A DNA stretch of 64,000 nucleotides from an uncultured Clostridia bacterium (lineage in GTDB: Bacteria; Bacillota; Clostridia; TANB77; CAG-465). A program made the translations under genes and the position numbers. Below, piece after piece: positions 35,569 to 45,100 of this stretch (positions are counted from its first letter, which is position 1; every line of letters starts with the position of its first letter). The stretch lies in NCBI GenBank assembly GCA_944383015.1, contig CALWOC010000004.1, forward strand, positions 53,373 through 117,372, read 5' to 3'. The notes beneath the pieces were generated by a model that made no database searches, was not told the origin of the DNA, and saw only the letters and a list, made by a program, of their open reading frames with translations.

Positions 35569-35597
35569 TTTACTTTTTATGTAAAGTATGATATAAT
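35569..35597 (+). promoter_or_regulatory. Promoter of the DUF4230-like gene
   Basis: TTTACT (35569-35574), a 17-nt spacer and TATAAT (35592-35597) lie about 58 nt upstream of the ATG at 35655, diverging from the FIST operon promoter. Confidence 0.55.
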
Positions 35598-35654
35598 GTA
35601 AATGTGCTTGTATATTATATTTTTTTAAAATTTTAAAAGGAGGTCATTGATATT

Positions 35655-36302
35655 ATGAAAAAAATATTAAAAAGGATTCTATTTTTGTTTTTATTATGTA
35701 CAATTATTTTTACAGGATATCAATTTATTCAGTACAAAAATAGAGAAGTAGATGATTTAAAAAGAGAAGTACAAGCTCAAAACGAAGCTGACCTAGAGAA
35801 AGAAATGTTAAGAAAAGAAATTGAAAACGCTCAAAATTATATTAGTAATATAGATAATAATATTGCTTTAACTATATCAAGAACTAGTGGAAAAATCACT
35901 CTATCACATGATAAAACACCTGAAAATAATAGTTGGACTGAGTGGCTATTTAATTCTGATATAAAAGTATATGCTAATTATACTACATCAACAACTATAG
36001 AAATGAATAGTATTAAAACTAGCATTTCAGAAGATGCAACTGTAATAATTCTTTATGATCCACGAGATATTACAATTTCATCAGTTGACATTACAGATTT
36101 TTCTACGTCAGAAAACAAAAGTATTTTTGGTAGCTCTTATACACCAGAACAAGTTGCAGCTTTTGAACAAATTGCAAGATCTAAAATACTTGAAAAAGTA
36201 AATACAGAAACAAATCAAAAACAAGCGCAAAAAAATCTAGAATCCTATTTTTATACCCTTGCAGAAAATTTTAATGTAAAAGTTAAAATTTTGCAAAAAT
36301 GA
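35655..36302 (+). CDS. DUF4230-like membrane-anchored protein
   Basis: The protein of 215 residues has an N-terminal signal anchor (about 6-24) and a coiled, Glu/Lys-rich stretch (about 30-62). A single extracytoplasmic domain follows that resembles DUF4230, with SDIKVYANYTTSTTIEMNSI, the ILYDPRDITISSVDI strand pair and a late helical segment FEQIARSKILEKVN. The function of DUF4230 is unknown. The start has an AAGGAGGTC site. It is a single-gene unit with its own promoter and a terminator shared with the convergent cysE. The DUF assignment is from pattern memory and is moderate. Confidence 0.65.
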   Translation: MKKILKRILFLFLLCTIIFTGYQFIQYKNREVDDLKREVQAQNEADLEKEMLRKEIENAQNYISNIDNNIALTISRTSGKITLSHDKTPENNSWTEWLFNSDIKVYANYTTSTTIEMNSIKTSISEDATVIILYDPRDITISSVDITDFSTSENKSIFGSSYTPEQVAAFEQIARSKILEKVNTETNQKQAQKNLESYFYTLAENFNVKVKILQK

Positions 36303-36306
36303 TATT

Positions 36307-36338
36307 AGCAGTTCAACCTTGAACTGCTTTTTCTTTTA
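36307..36338. terminator. Bidirectional terminator
   Basis: AGCAGTTCAA (36307-36316) pairs with TTGAACTGCT (36319-36328) with a 2-nt loop, followed by TTTTCTTTT on the plus strand. It overlaps the cysE stop codon. Confidence 0.75.
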
Positions 36339-36858
36339 CAATTTTCCCTGGAATACCAACAACAGTAGTATTAGCTTTTATATTATTTAAAACAACTGCA
36401 CCTGCTCCTATTTTAACATTGTCCCCTATTAATATCGGTCCCAAAATTTTTGCTCCAGCTCCAACTAATACATTATTTCCAAGCGTTGGATGTCTTTTAT
36501 TCTTATCTTTTCCAGTTCCTCCAAGTGTTGAACCATGATAAATTGTACAATTATCTCCAACTTCTGCAGTTTCACCTATTACTATTCCCATTCCATGATC
36601 TATAAAAAGTCTCTTTCCTATTTTTGCACCTGGATGTATTTCTATACCGGTAAAAAATCTTCCAATTTGGGATATAAGTCTTGCAATTAGCTTTAATTTT
36701 ATTTTGTAAAAAAAATGTGCAATTCTATGATAAACTAATATATGAAATCCTGGATATAATAAAACAACTTCAAAAATATTTTTTGTTGCAGGATCTTTTT
36801 GCTTAATATTTTTAGCATCCCTATAAAGTGAAACAAATATATTTTCTTTCTTTTTCAT
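36313..36858 (-). CDS. cysE: Serine O-acetyltransferase
   Basis: CysE transfers an acetyl group from acetyl-CoA to L-serine, the first step of cysteine synthesis. The 181-residue protein is of the short Gram-positive type. An N-terminal helical region ([32 protein letters not shown]) is followed by left-handed beta-helix hexapeptide repeats with the catalytic segment [28 protein letters not shown] and [21 protein letters not shown] at 36858, with AGGTGATATGT upstream, is preferred over a start three codons earlier. No T-box or S-box leader is visible. It is divergent from the sirtuin gene with an inverted repeat between. cysK is not adjacent. Confidence 0.93.
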   Translation of the reverse strand: MKKKENIFVSLYRDAKNIKQKDPATKNIFEVVLLYPGFHILVYHRIAHFFYKIKLKLIARLISQIGRFFTGIEIHPGAKIGKRLFIDHGMGIVIGETAEVGDNCTIYHGSTLGGTGKDKNKRHPTLGNNVLVGAGAKILGPILIGDNVKIGAGAVVLNNIKANTTVVGIPGKIVKEKAVQG

Positions 36859-36879
36859 ACATATCACCTATTATATGTT

Positions 36880-36908
36880 ATGATAATGCTAACATTATGT
36901 GATATAAT
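36880..36908 (+). promoter_or_regulatory. cobB promoter overlapped by an inverted repeat
   Basis: A perfect TATAAT (36903-36908) lies 15 nt before the cobB ATG, with a weak -35 (ATGATA, 36880-36885) at 17 nt. The inverted repeat ATAATG (36883-36888)/CATTAT (36893-36898) covers the -35 and spacer, in the gap between divergent cysE and cobB. Confidence 0.5.
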
Positions 36909-36923
36909 TAATTTGGTGATAAT

Positions 36924-37664
36924 ATGAAAAATACAGAAAAATTACAAGAACTAAAAAAAATGATTAAAAATTCAAGTTCAATTGTGTTCTTTGGTGGAGC
37001 AGGTGTATCAACAGAAAGTGGTATAAAAGACTTTAGAAGTAAAGATGGTCTTTATAATATGAAATACAAATATTCACCAGAAAAAATTCTTAGTCATTCT
37101 TTTTTTATAACTAACACAAAAGAATTTTATATATTCTATAAAGACAAAATGAACTCTTTAAATTATAATCCAAATATTACTCACTATACTTTAGCAAAAT
37201 TAGAAAAACAAGGAAAACTTAAAGCAATTGTTACTCAAAATATAGATGGTCTGCATCAAAAAGCAGGTTCTAAAATAGTATATGAGCTACATGGTAGTAT
37301 ACAAAAAAACTATTGTATAAATTGTCAAAAAGAATATGATGCAGAATTTGTCTTTAATTCTAAAAACATAGTCCCTAAATGTAGTTGTGGTGGAATAATA
37401 AAACCTGATGTTGTTTTATATGAAGAGCCTTTAGATAATGATATATATGATAAATCTCTGCAAGCAATATCAAATTGTGATATGCTAATAATTGGTGGGA
37501 CTTCTCTTGCTGTCTATCCAGCATCTTATCTTATAAACTACTTTAAAGGTAAATATTTAGTTCTTATAAACAAAGAAAAAACTCCATTTGATAATAAAGC
37601 AACCTTAGTTATAAATGATTCATTAGGATACGTTTTTGATTATATAGATAAAAATTGTATTTAA
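36924..37664 (+). CDS. cobB: NAD-dependent protein deacylase (sirtuin)
   Basis: Sirtuins remove acetyl or other acyl groups from lysines with consumption of NAD. The 246-residue protein has the NAD loop GAGVSTESGIKDFR (25-38), TQNIDGLH (104-111), the catalytic His123 in ELHGS, and a zinc site with Cys131, Cys134, Cys153 and Cys155. Later segments GGTSLAVYPAS and LINKEKTPFDNKATLVIND complete the fold. This is the standard bacterial length. The start is ATG 36924 with GGTGATAAT upstream, on a very short leader. It is a single gene, divergent from cysE. Confidence 0.95.
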   Translation: MKNTEKLQELKKMIKNSSSIVFFGGAGVSTESGIKDFRSKDGLYNMKYKYSPEKILSHSFFITNTKEFYIFYKDKMNSLNYNPNITHYTLAKLEKQGKLKAIVTQNIDGLHQKAGSKIVYELHGSIQKNYCINCQKEYDAEFVFNSKNIVPKCSCGGIIKPDVVLYEEPLDNDIYDKSLQAISNCDMLIIGGTSLAVYPASYLINYFKGKYLVLINKEKTPFDNKATLVINDSLGYVFDYIDKNCI

Positions 37665-37758
37665 AGCTTCATATTCAGGTCTATTTTTACTTTTTAGCAT
37701 ATTGCTTATAAATTTTACTATAAAAAGCATTAAAGCTTTTAAAAGTCAATTTTACAGT

Positions 37759-37787
37759 TTGACATTATGTTAACAAAATGATATAAT
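37759..37787 (+). promoter_or_regulatory. Perfect consensus sigma-A promoter
   Basis: TTGACA (37759-37764), a 17-nt spacer and TATAAT (37782-37787) match the consensus exactly, the best protein-gene promoter in the window, about 50 nt before the 59-residue gene. Confidence 0.88.
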
Positions 37788-37836
37788 TTTATATATAAAA
37801 AAAAATTAACCAAAAAATAATTTAGGAGGTGTTACT

Positions 37837-38016
37837 ATGGCAAAGAAAAAGCTTCGAATTGAAATTCCTTTTACAACATATGATGCTATAAAAAGAGTTC
37901 GTTCACCTTTTGCAACAGTTAAAATGACTGGTGCTGGAGCACATAAAAGTAAAAAGGATTTTAATCGTAAAGCCCAAAAACTTGAAGATAGAAAGCTTTT
38001 TAAAGAATATAAGTAG
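37837..38016 (+). CDS. Small basic protein of 59 residues
   Basis: The gene starts at ATG 37837 with a strong site (TAGGAGGTG) and ends with TAG at 38016. The product is very basic, begins MAKKKLRIEIPF and contains FATVKMTGAGAHKSKKDF and a helical, Lys-rich tail. It has no membrane span, Cys or signal. The composition suggests a nucleic-acid- or ribosome-associated protein, but I do not recognise the family. A perfect consensus promoter, strong ribosome binding site and immediate terminator indicate high expression. It is a one-gene unit between cobB and the convergent surface-protein gene. Confidence 0.75.
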   Translation: MAKKKLRIEIPFTTYDAIKRVRSPFATVKMTGAGAHKSKKDFNRKAQKLEDRKLFKEYK

Positions 38017-38037
38017 TGTAATAACTACTTATTTTTT
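38011..38037 (+). terminator. Terminator of the 59-residue gene
   Basis: AAGTAGT (38011-38017) pairs with ACTACTT (38024-38030), followed by ATTTTTTATA. Confidence 0.75.
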
Positions 38038-38043
38038 ATATAT

Positions 38044-38073
38044 AAAAAGAAGGTCTAAAAATAGACCTTCTTT
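38044..38073 (-). terminator. Terminator of the CnaB surface-protein gene
   Basis: AAAGAAGGTCTA and TAGACCTTCTTT form a 12-bp stem (38046-38073) with a 4-nt loop, followed on the minus strand by TTATATAT after two extra T. Confidence 0.75.
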
Positions 38074-38087
38074 AATAATATAACTTA

Positions 38088-41000
38088 TTAGTTCATTCTT
38101 AATTTTCTAACTGTAAATACTATAGCTCCTACAGAAATTAATGCAATTACTGCATATAATGCTACTGCAATATCTCCAGTTGGAACATTTGTAAAGTCAA
38201 CTACATATGTTTGTCCATCTTCAGTAATTGTTACTTCAAATACTAAATCTGATTTATCATATCCTTCAGCAGCTTCAACTTCTTCAACATAGTATACACC
38301 ATATCTTAAACCAGCTACTAATAATTGACCATTATCATCTGTTCTTTCTTCAGCAACAACTTCACCAGCTTCATTAGTTATTCTAAATAGACATCCAGGA
38401 ACAACTTCACCAGTTTCGTCGTCAGTTTTATTTATTAAGATGTTACCAGTAATATATTTTACTGTAACTGTTTCAACTAATTCATTATCTTCTTCTAGAT
38501 ATAATTCTTTAGCAGCAGGAACAACATATTGTTCAGCTAAATCTGTAACTTGTCTAATATATCTTCCAGCTCTAATATCTGTAAAGCTTGCTACTCCATC
38601 TTCATTAGTTGCAGCTTCATATACAACTTCTTTTGTATCTGGATCAACTAATTGAACCATAGCTTTTTCTAATTTAGTTCCATCTTCATCAACTACAGCT
38701 ATATTAACATCAACTTTTGTACGTACATCTTGTAGTACAAGTTCTTGTTCAGTTTCTGTTGTAGATAATGTAAATCCATAGCTCTTTTCATCTAAATCAT
38801 AATATCTAGGAGCTTTTGTTTCTTGAACTGCATAGCTACCAAATGGTAGTCCATCAATTACAAATTCACCATTTTCATCTGTAGTACGAACAACTTCAAC
38901 ATATTCGTCATCTACTTTTTCTAATAATGGATAATATTTTCCATCTTCATCTAAGTATAATACTTTATATTCAGCACCTTCAAGTCTTGTAACTTTTGTT
39001 GTTTGTTCAACATCAGCTAAAATACCATCAAGGATACCTTCCATAAATTGTTCTACTCTATCAATTAATGATACTTCAGTATCACTGTTTTCATCATCAA
39101 TCATAACTTCTTCAATTTTTGTAAAGTTGAATTTAGTTACTTTTAATGCTTCATTTACTATTTCTCCAACGTTAACACTAAATCTTTCTGTAGTATTATC
39201 TGTTGGTTTAGTTTCAAATTCATATTTTTCATTAGATAGCTCATAGTTAGCATTTGTTGCAATTTCTTTTGCATAGAATTTACCCATTGGATATTCAGAT
39301 TCAAATGAACCTTTTCCATCTTTATCAAAGATTACAACATCAACTAAAGTATCTTTTGGTATAACTACTGTTCCATTAACATTTGTTATATCTTCTGAAG
39401 CATATATACCAACTATAACATCAGCATATGCATCTGAATCTATTGATTCAATATTATCTAATTCATCTTGTTTATAGAAGTTTAATCCACTAAATGTTTT
39501 AGTTACTTCTAAATCATAATCTTGTCTTGTCAATGTATAATTTTCAGTAGGTAAAGTATACTCTTTAACATTTTGTTCTTGAGCTTCTACTGTTATTGGT
39601 CTATCTTCAGTATCTAATACATATCCTTCTGGCACTTCAACCATTCTTAATGTATAACTTCCTATATATAGTTTTGTTTGAATCTTACCACTCTCATCAC
39701 TTGTTAACTCAAGTTTTTCTCCAGCTTTCATTCTTACTGTTCCATCACCAGTTACTATATCTTCATTAGCAATTAATTCAAATTTAGCTCCTGGAATTGG
39801 TTGTGATGTATATGCTGGACGATTAACATTAGATTGACCATAAGCATCTTCTGTATTAACTCCAGTTAAAACATTACCTTTAACACTAATATTAACTATA
39901 CCTTTTTGAGCAATATTTTGAGTTGGTACAACAACTATTTCATCTCTGTCATAGTCTTCTGTTGAATTTGGTTCAACTGTAAATGTTGCTATTGGTTGAG
40001 TATTATCATTATAATATCCTTCTGGTGCAGTTATTTCATAAACTGTATAAGTATCTGCAGGTAATTTTTCTGGTAATACTGCATATCCATAAATTGCATC
40101 TTCATCTGCTGTTACAAATTGATCCATTTCTACAACATTTGGATACATGTTCTTTTGAGTAATTATTTCATTTTTTGAATTTTTTACTTGATATGTAGTT
40201 GGAGTTGCAGTAACAAGTTTTCCAGTTTCTGCGTCTCTCTTTTCAATCTTTACATATCTTTGAGCAACCTCTGTGTTAACTATTTTAGAGTAGATAAATT
40301 CTTCTTCACGATCTATAGTTATTGACATAGGATCCATAAGATCTAATTTATCTCCACCGCTAACATTTGGTCTTTTTGTTTCTGTACAAGTATATTGTCC
40401 ATATGGAAGATTTTTAAATTCAACATATCCATCTTCATTAACTTCTGCAACATATTTCTCATCTGGACGACTATCTAATGTTACTGTAATTTCAGATCCA
40501 ACAGATGGAACTTTAGTTGTATTTCCACTTAAATCTGGGCTATTAGAAACGATCATTCTAAATCCACCATAAATTACATCTTCTTGAGAACCTACAGTTA
40601 CAACTCTTTGTCCATTTTCATCAACTGCTGATCCTGCACGTGCAGGTAATACAGCACTGTTTAATTTACATCCTTCTGAAGCAGCTAATTCTTTTACATA
40701 GTAATCTTTATACTCAAGTGGATTTGTTGTAGCAACACCATTTGCATCAGTTACTATTTCTTGTACTAATTGTGTACATCCTTCATCTGAGTATACACCA
40801 TATCTTGCTCCTTCTACAGTTGCATCACCTGTATTTGGATTTGCATCACTTGGATTTAAAGTTTTTTGTACTCTTACTCTTAATGCATTAGTATAAAAAC
40901 TTACATAATAAGCATCATTATTTACTGATGAGCCTGTTAAATATGTTAATGTTTTTGAACCATCAGCAAGAGTTGCAAGTCCTGCAACATATCTTCCACC

Positions 41001-41873
41001 ATTTATTGATTTTCTTACAACTACAGTTGCTGGATTATCTATTGATCCAATTTGTTCTGTAGTAAAGAATGTTATGCTATTTCCAGATTTGCTATAGCTT
41101 ATTCCTGATCCTGGCTCAATTGCTAAATTAACTAGTGCCATTGTATCAAGAGCATTAGAATCTGTTAATGTTACTTCATATCTTTGGTTTGCTTCACTCC
41201 ATCCCATTTCTATAGGTTGAGCTGTAGCTTCACCTTGTGAATTGTATGTATATGAAGGTTTTAATAATGCTTGTTCTACACCATTTCTTATATAAGTATA
41301 TCTGTCTCTTGCAACACCACTTAAGCTTGAAATTGCATCACTTTCTTGTGCTGTTCCTAAAACTCCAGCGTTTGCTAACCAAATATACATTTGTGTAGCT
41401 AATGAGTATTGACTATTATAATCATCTAAAGTATCTTGGTTTTCTAATTGATCTAATGTTAGAGAATTATTTAGACCAAAAGCTAGACCAAGACCAACTC
41501 TTACATTTGAAGAAGTCCCAGCATAATTGAATTCAACTTCATCGCCAACAATGTTTCCAACATCTAAGCTATACGCTTTAATGTTTGCACCAGAACTTTT
41601 TACTTTTAAAGTATAAAATTGTACTGGGTTCATTGTTGTTCCTAATACAGTAGCTTGGTATGGAGTATTAAAACTCTTTACTACTCTATCAAGAACAGGA
41701 GTAGATGGATCTTCATCTCCATCTTCAATTGCGGCAAGTTGAGATGCTATAATAGTGCTTAATTTAATTTGTCCATTATTAGGCATTGTAGCTGCTTGTA
41801 CATTTGTGCATACTACAGATACTGCAACTAAAAGTACAAAAGCAAATACGTATTTAAGCTTACTTATTTTCAT
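38088..41873 (-). CDS. CnaB-repeat surface protein with Cys-less thioester-like domain
   Basis: A 1261-residue wall protein. Order: signal peptide (1-27, cut after VQA), a thioester-type domain (about 70-330), about eight CnaB/SpaA-like beta modules, and a C-terminal anchor with motif NVPTGD, a helix and a short basic tail RKLRMN. The modules are marked by repeats such as YTVYEITAPEGYY and YVEEVEAAEGY; their Glu and Lys residues would form isopeptide bonds. In the first domain KAYSLDVGN (Ser102) and TQMYIW (Gln161) sit where related adhesins have Cys and Gln forming a thioester. Ser replaces the reactive Cys, so this domain should not form it. ATG at 41873 has a GGAGAGGGAGAG site. It probably acts in adhesion or as a pilus or fibre subunit, together with the upstream neighbour. 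Confidence 0.87.
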   Translation of the reverse strand: MKISKLKYVFAFVLLVAVSVVCTNVQAATMPNNGQIKLSTIIASQLAAIEDGDEDPSTPVLDRVVKSFNTPYQATVLGTTMNPVQFYTLKVKSSGANIKAYSLDVGNIVGDEVEFNYAGTSSNVRVGLGLAFGLNNSLTLDQLENQDTLDDYNSQYSLATQMYIWLANAGVLGTAQESDAISSLSGVARDRYTYIRNGVEQALLKPSYTYNSQGEATAQPIEMGWSEANQRYEVTLTDSNALDTMALVNLAIEPGSGISYSKSGNSITFFTTEQIGSIDNPATVVVRKSINGGRYVAGLATLADGSKTLTYLTGSSVNNDAYYVSFYTNALRVRVQKTLNPSDANPNTGDATVEGARYGVYSDEGCTQLVQEIVTDANGVATTNPLEYKDYYVKELAASEGCKLNSAVLPARAGSAVDENGQRVVTVGSQEDVIYGGFRMIVSNSPDLSGNTTKVPSVGSEITVTLDSRPDEKYVAEVNEDGYVEFKNLPYGQYTCTETKRPNVSGGDKLDLMDPMSITIDREEEFIYSKIVNTEVAQRYVKIEKRDAETGKLVTATPTTYQVKNSKNEIITQKNMYPNVVEMDQFVTADEDAIYGYAVLPEKLPADTYTVYEITAPEGYYNDNTQPIATFTVEPNSTEDYDRDEIVVVPTQNIAQKGIVNISVKGNVLTGVNTEDAYGQSNVNRPAYTSQPIPGAKFELIANEDIVTGDGTVRMKAGEKLELTSDESGKIQTKLYIGSYTLRMVEVPEGYVLDTEDRPITVEAQEQNVKEYTLPTENYTLTRQDYDLEVTKTFSGLNFYKQDELDNIESIDSDAYADVIVGIYASEDITNVNGTVVIPKDTLVDVVIFDKDGKGSFESEYPMGKFYAKEIATNANYELSNEKYEFETKPTDNTTERFSVNVGEIVNEALKVTKFNFTKIEEVMIDDENSDTEVSLIDRVEQFMEGILDGILADVEQTTKVTRLEGAEYKVLYLDEDGKYYPLLEKVDDEYVEVVRTTDENGEFVIDGLPFGSYAVQETKAPRYYDLDEKSYGFTLSTTETEQELVLQDVRTKVDVNIAVVDEDGTKLEKAMVQLVDPDTKEVVYEAATNEDGVASFTDIRAGRYIRQVTDLAEQYVVPAAKELYLEEDNELVETVTVKYITGNILINKTDDETGEVVPGCLFRITNEAGEVVAEERTDDNGQLLVAGLRYGVYYVEEVEAAEGYDKSDLVFEVTITEDGQTYVVDFTNVPTGDIAVALYAVIALISVGAIVFTVRKLRMN

Positions 41874-41940
41874 ATAATCTCTCCCTCTCCTTTTATTTTT
41901 CTCACAAAAAATAAAACGTATTTTATTTTCTGATAATAAA

Positions 41941-41969
41941 ATCATATCATTAAGAATTTTTATTTTCAA
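41941..41969 (-). promoter_or_regulatory. Promoter of the CnaB gene at 38088
   Basis: The minus strand has TTGAAA (41969-41964), a 17-nt spacer and TATGAT (41946-41941), giving a leader of about 60 nt. The gene can thus be expressed apart from the larger upstream surface-protein gene. Confidence 0.6.
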
Positions 41970-42057
41970 CCACAAAATTTTAAAAAAACACAAAATACCC
42001 CTTTTTATTACTTTATATTACAAATAAGTTTCACAAATATTTCACAGCTAAAATAAC

Positions 42058-42090
42058 AAAGAGAATACCAACATTATAGGTATTCTCTTT
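42058..42090 (-). terminator. Terminator after the larger CnaB gene
   Basis: AAAGAGAATACC (42058-42069) pairs with GGTATTCTCTTT (42079-42090), a 12-bp stem. The tail on the minus strand is only moderately T-rich (GTTATTTT), so some read-through is possible. Confidence 0.65.
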
Positions 42091-42101
42091 TAATTACTAT
42101 A

Positions 42102-45100
42102 TTATTTTCTATTTATGAAAGATTCTCTTATTTTTTCTCTATTTTTATATACTATTAGTGTTATTCCAATTGCACTTGCTATTAATACAACACTAAATAA
42201 CATTACGTTTATATCTGATGTATTTACTATTAGTTCATTACTTACATTTATTTCTTCCATTTCTTCATCAATAGTTATTTTATGCGGAGTTGTATCAATT
42301 CTATAATTTTCTGGAGCACTTATCTCTGTATATGTATACTCTCCATATGGTATATCTTCAAAATAATACTCTCCATTTTCATCTGTTGTACCTTCGACTT
42401 TAAAATCTGTTTCTAAACTTTCAAGTCTAAATGTACAATTAGGTATTTTTTGACCACCTAAGAAATCTGATTTATTAATTTTTATCGTAGATGTCTTTCT
42501 TAGATTTTCCACCTCTGTTATACTAACAGTTTGATCTTCATTTAATATAAATTCATGTAAATCTTCGTTTAATTGATAAATATCTGGTGCACTTACCTCT
42601 TTATAATAGTAAATTTCTCCAGGTGTTAATAAATCGATTGGCATATAAAATTCACCTTTATCATCTGTTTTATCTTTATATATTACATTTTGATCTTTAT
42701 CTAAAATTTCAAATTCACAATCTGGTATAACTTCTGAATTAAAAGCGTCTGTCTTAGTAAATAATTTAATATCAATAAGTTTATTTGTAACTTCAATTTT
42801 TAATGGTTCTTTCACATGAGACTTTGTAATTTCAAAAGAATACATTGTATCATCTAATTCATATCCTTTTGGAGCTTCTATTTCTTTATAATAATATTTT
42901 CCAAAAGGTAAACTGTCTAAACTAATTACTCCATTTTCATCAGTTACATACTCGGATTCACCTGTTTTCGAAATAAGTTCTACTGGTTCTCCATTTTTAT
43001 CATAATAGAACTTAAACTTAGCATTTGCTAAAGCATGTGTTCTGTCTTGATTATTTCCATTAAATAGATCACCAATTCTTTCTATTATGTTCTTATCTTC
43101 TTCTGCATATTTATATAGCTCAAATTTTCCTAATTCTGTTAAATCATTATTCACTTTATTAGTTAAAGTAACATCTATTACTGGTGTTGTATTATCGTTT
43201 GGCTTAAACTCAAAATCATATTCTTCTTCATTTACCAAATAATTATCATTTGTTGTAATTTCTTTTATATAATATTTACCAAGTGGTAAATCATAATTTT
43301 GACTAGATAATCCATCAGCTTTAATTGTTAAAATGTCTACTAATGTATCCTTTTTTATAATTACATCTCCATTTACATTTGCTAAATCATCTCTTGTATA
43401 AATACCAAGTCTTACATCTACATATGCCTCATTTAATATATCTTCATATTTAGGTTCTTCCATACTTTTAATAACTTTTAAATTTAATTTTTGTCTAACA
43501 TCAATAAAGTCCATGTTTTTTTCATATATATCTATCTCTTGCCCTTTATATTCTAGTACAAAAGAAATCTCATTTTGTTGTAATAATAATCCATCTAATG
43601 TATCTGTTTCTTTAATTGTATATTCTCCCAAATAAAGCTCTGGGGATATTCCTATACCTTCTTCATCTGTTCTAAAGGATACTGTTTCGCCAGCTTTCAT
43701 TCTTGTTGTTCCATCAGGAGTAATTATATCTTCTTTAGCAGTAATTGTATATTCTACTCCTTTTAATCCTTTTTCTTCATATACTGGTCTTGTAATTTCT
43801 CCTTCCATTGTTGTTCCTGTAAGTATTTCTCCTTTTTTATATACAACAACTTTTGCTTTTTGTGCTGTATCAGGAAATTCTACAGCAACTAACTCTTCTT
43901 GCTCTGGATTTTCAGGTGTAGTAGCATTTATAGTAAATGGTATTCTAGTTTCGTTTATTGTATATCCATATGGAGCTGTAACTTCTTCAAGTTCATACTC
44001 GCCTGGAATTAGACCATCTGGTAAAACTAAAGTTCCATCTGCTGCTGTTACGAACTCCTCTATCTCAGTTTGAGTTGGATAGTCAAAACTTTGCTTAATA
44101 TATCTTTTTTCTGCAACATCCCAAACTTTAAATGTAGCTCCAGCAAGAGGAATAGTATTTCCTGTTTCTGAATCTTTTTTAACTATTTTCAATTTTCTTT
44201 CATTCCTTGGATCTTGAACAATATAGTATAGTTTTTGTTCATCTTTAGATATATACACTTCTTGTGGATCCATAATATCAACAAACTCTAGACTCTTTGT
44301 CTCTGTAATTGTATACCAACCATAAGGAATATCTATAAATTCAGCATATCCTATTTCATTTACTACAGATTTATATGTAACAGAAGGATTAGAATTTAAA
44401 GTAAGTGTTAATTCAACACCAGTTGCTGGTTCTTTTGTTGTTGAGCCTTCTTCAAAATTTGTATTATTATCTTTGTATTTAACAATATATATATTTCCTC
44501 TTTCCACAAGTTCTGTAGAAGTAATTTCATGATAAGATATTTCTTCTGTCTGATCTTGCCCTAACTGTTCTACAACATGAACTTCTTCATCTGCTAAATA
44601 TCCTTCTGGTCTTTTAGTCTCTTTAATATAATATTTTCCAACCAAATAATATCCGGTTTTTGCACTATAAGTTCCATCATCTTGTTTTGCAATTCTTACA
44701 GTTTCAACAGCATCAGTTAATGCTTCGTCTCTATATATTGTATATTCTGCTCCTTCAAGACGTGCATCACCTTGCGTTGTTATACCTGTCTCTCTATCCT
44801 CTTTATAAATAGTTATTTGCATTTTTTTTGCTATATCTTCTTTTGTATATCTATATGGTTCTCTTTCTGTTGAGTCTTCTTCAACAAATACATCAAAATT
44901 ATCTATTTTTAAAGCATTAGCTGGCACTTCAATTTCTTCTACTTCATATGTACCATAAGGCAAATCTTCAATTACACAATATCCACTACTATCTGTAACA
45001 GTTGAGTAATATACTTTACTTCTATCACTCTTTAGTGTTGCTGAAAACTTTGCTCCAGCTAGATTTTGTTGTGGTGTAGAATCAGTAGCTTGTAATTTTT

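Noticed and set aside
37665..37758. Terminator for cobB (AAAAGC/GCTTTT near 37730)
   Set aside because: The stem is short, A-T dominated and lacks a proper T tract after it.
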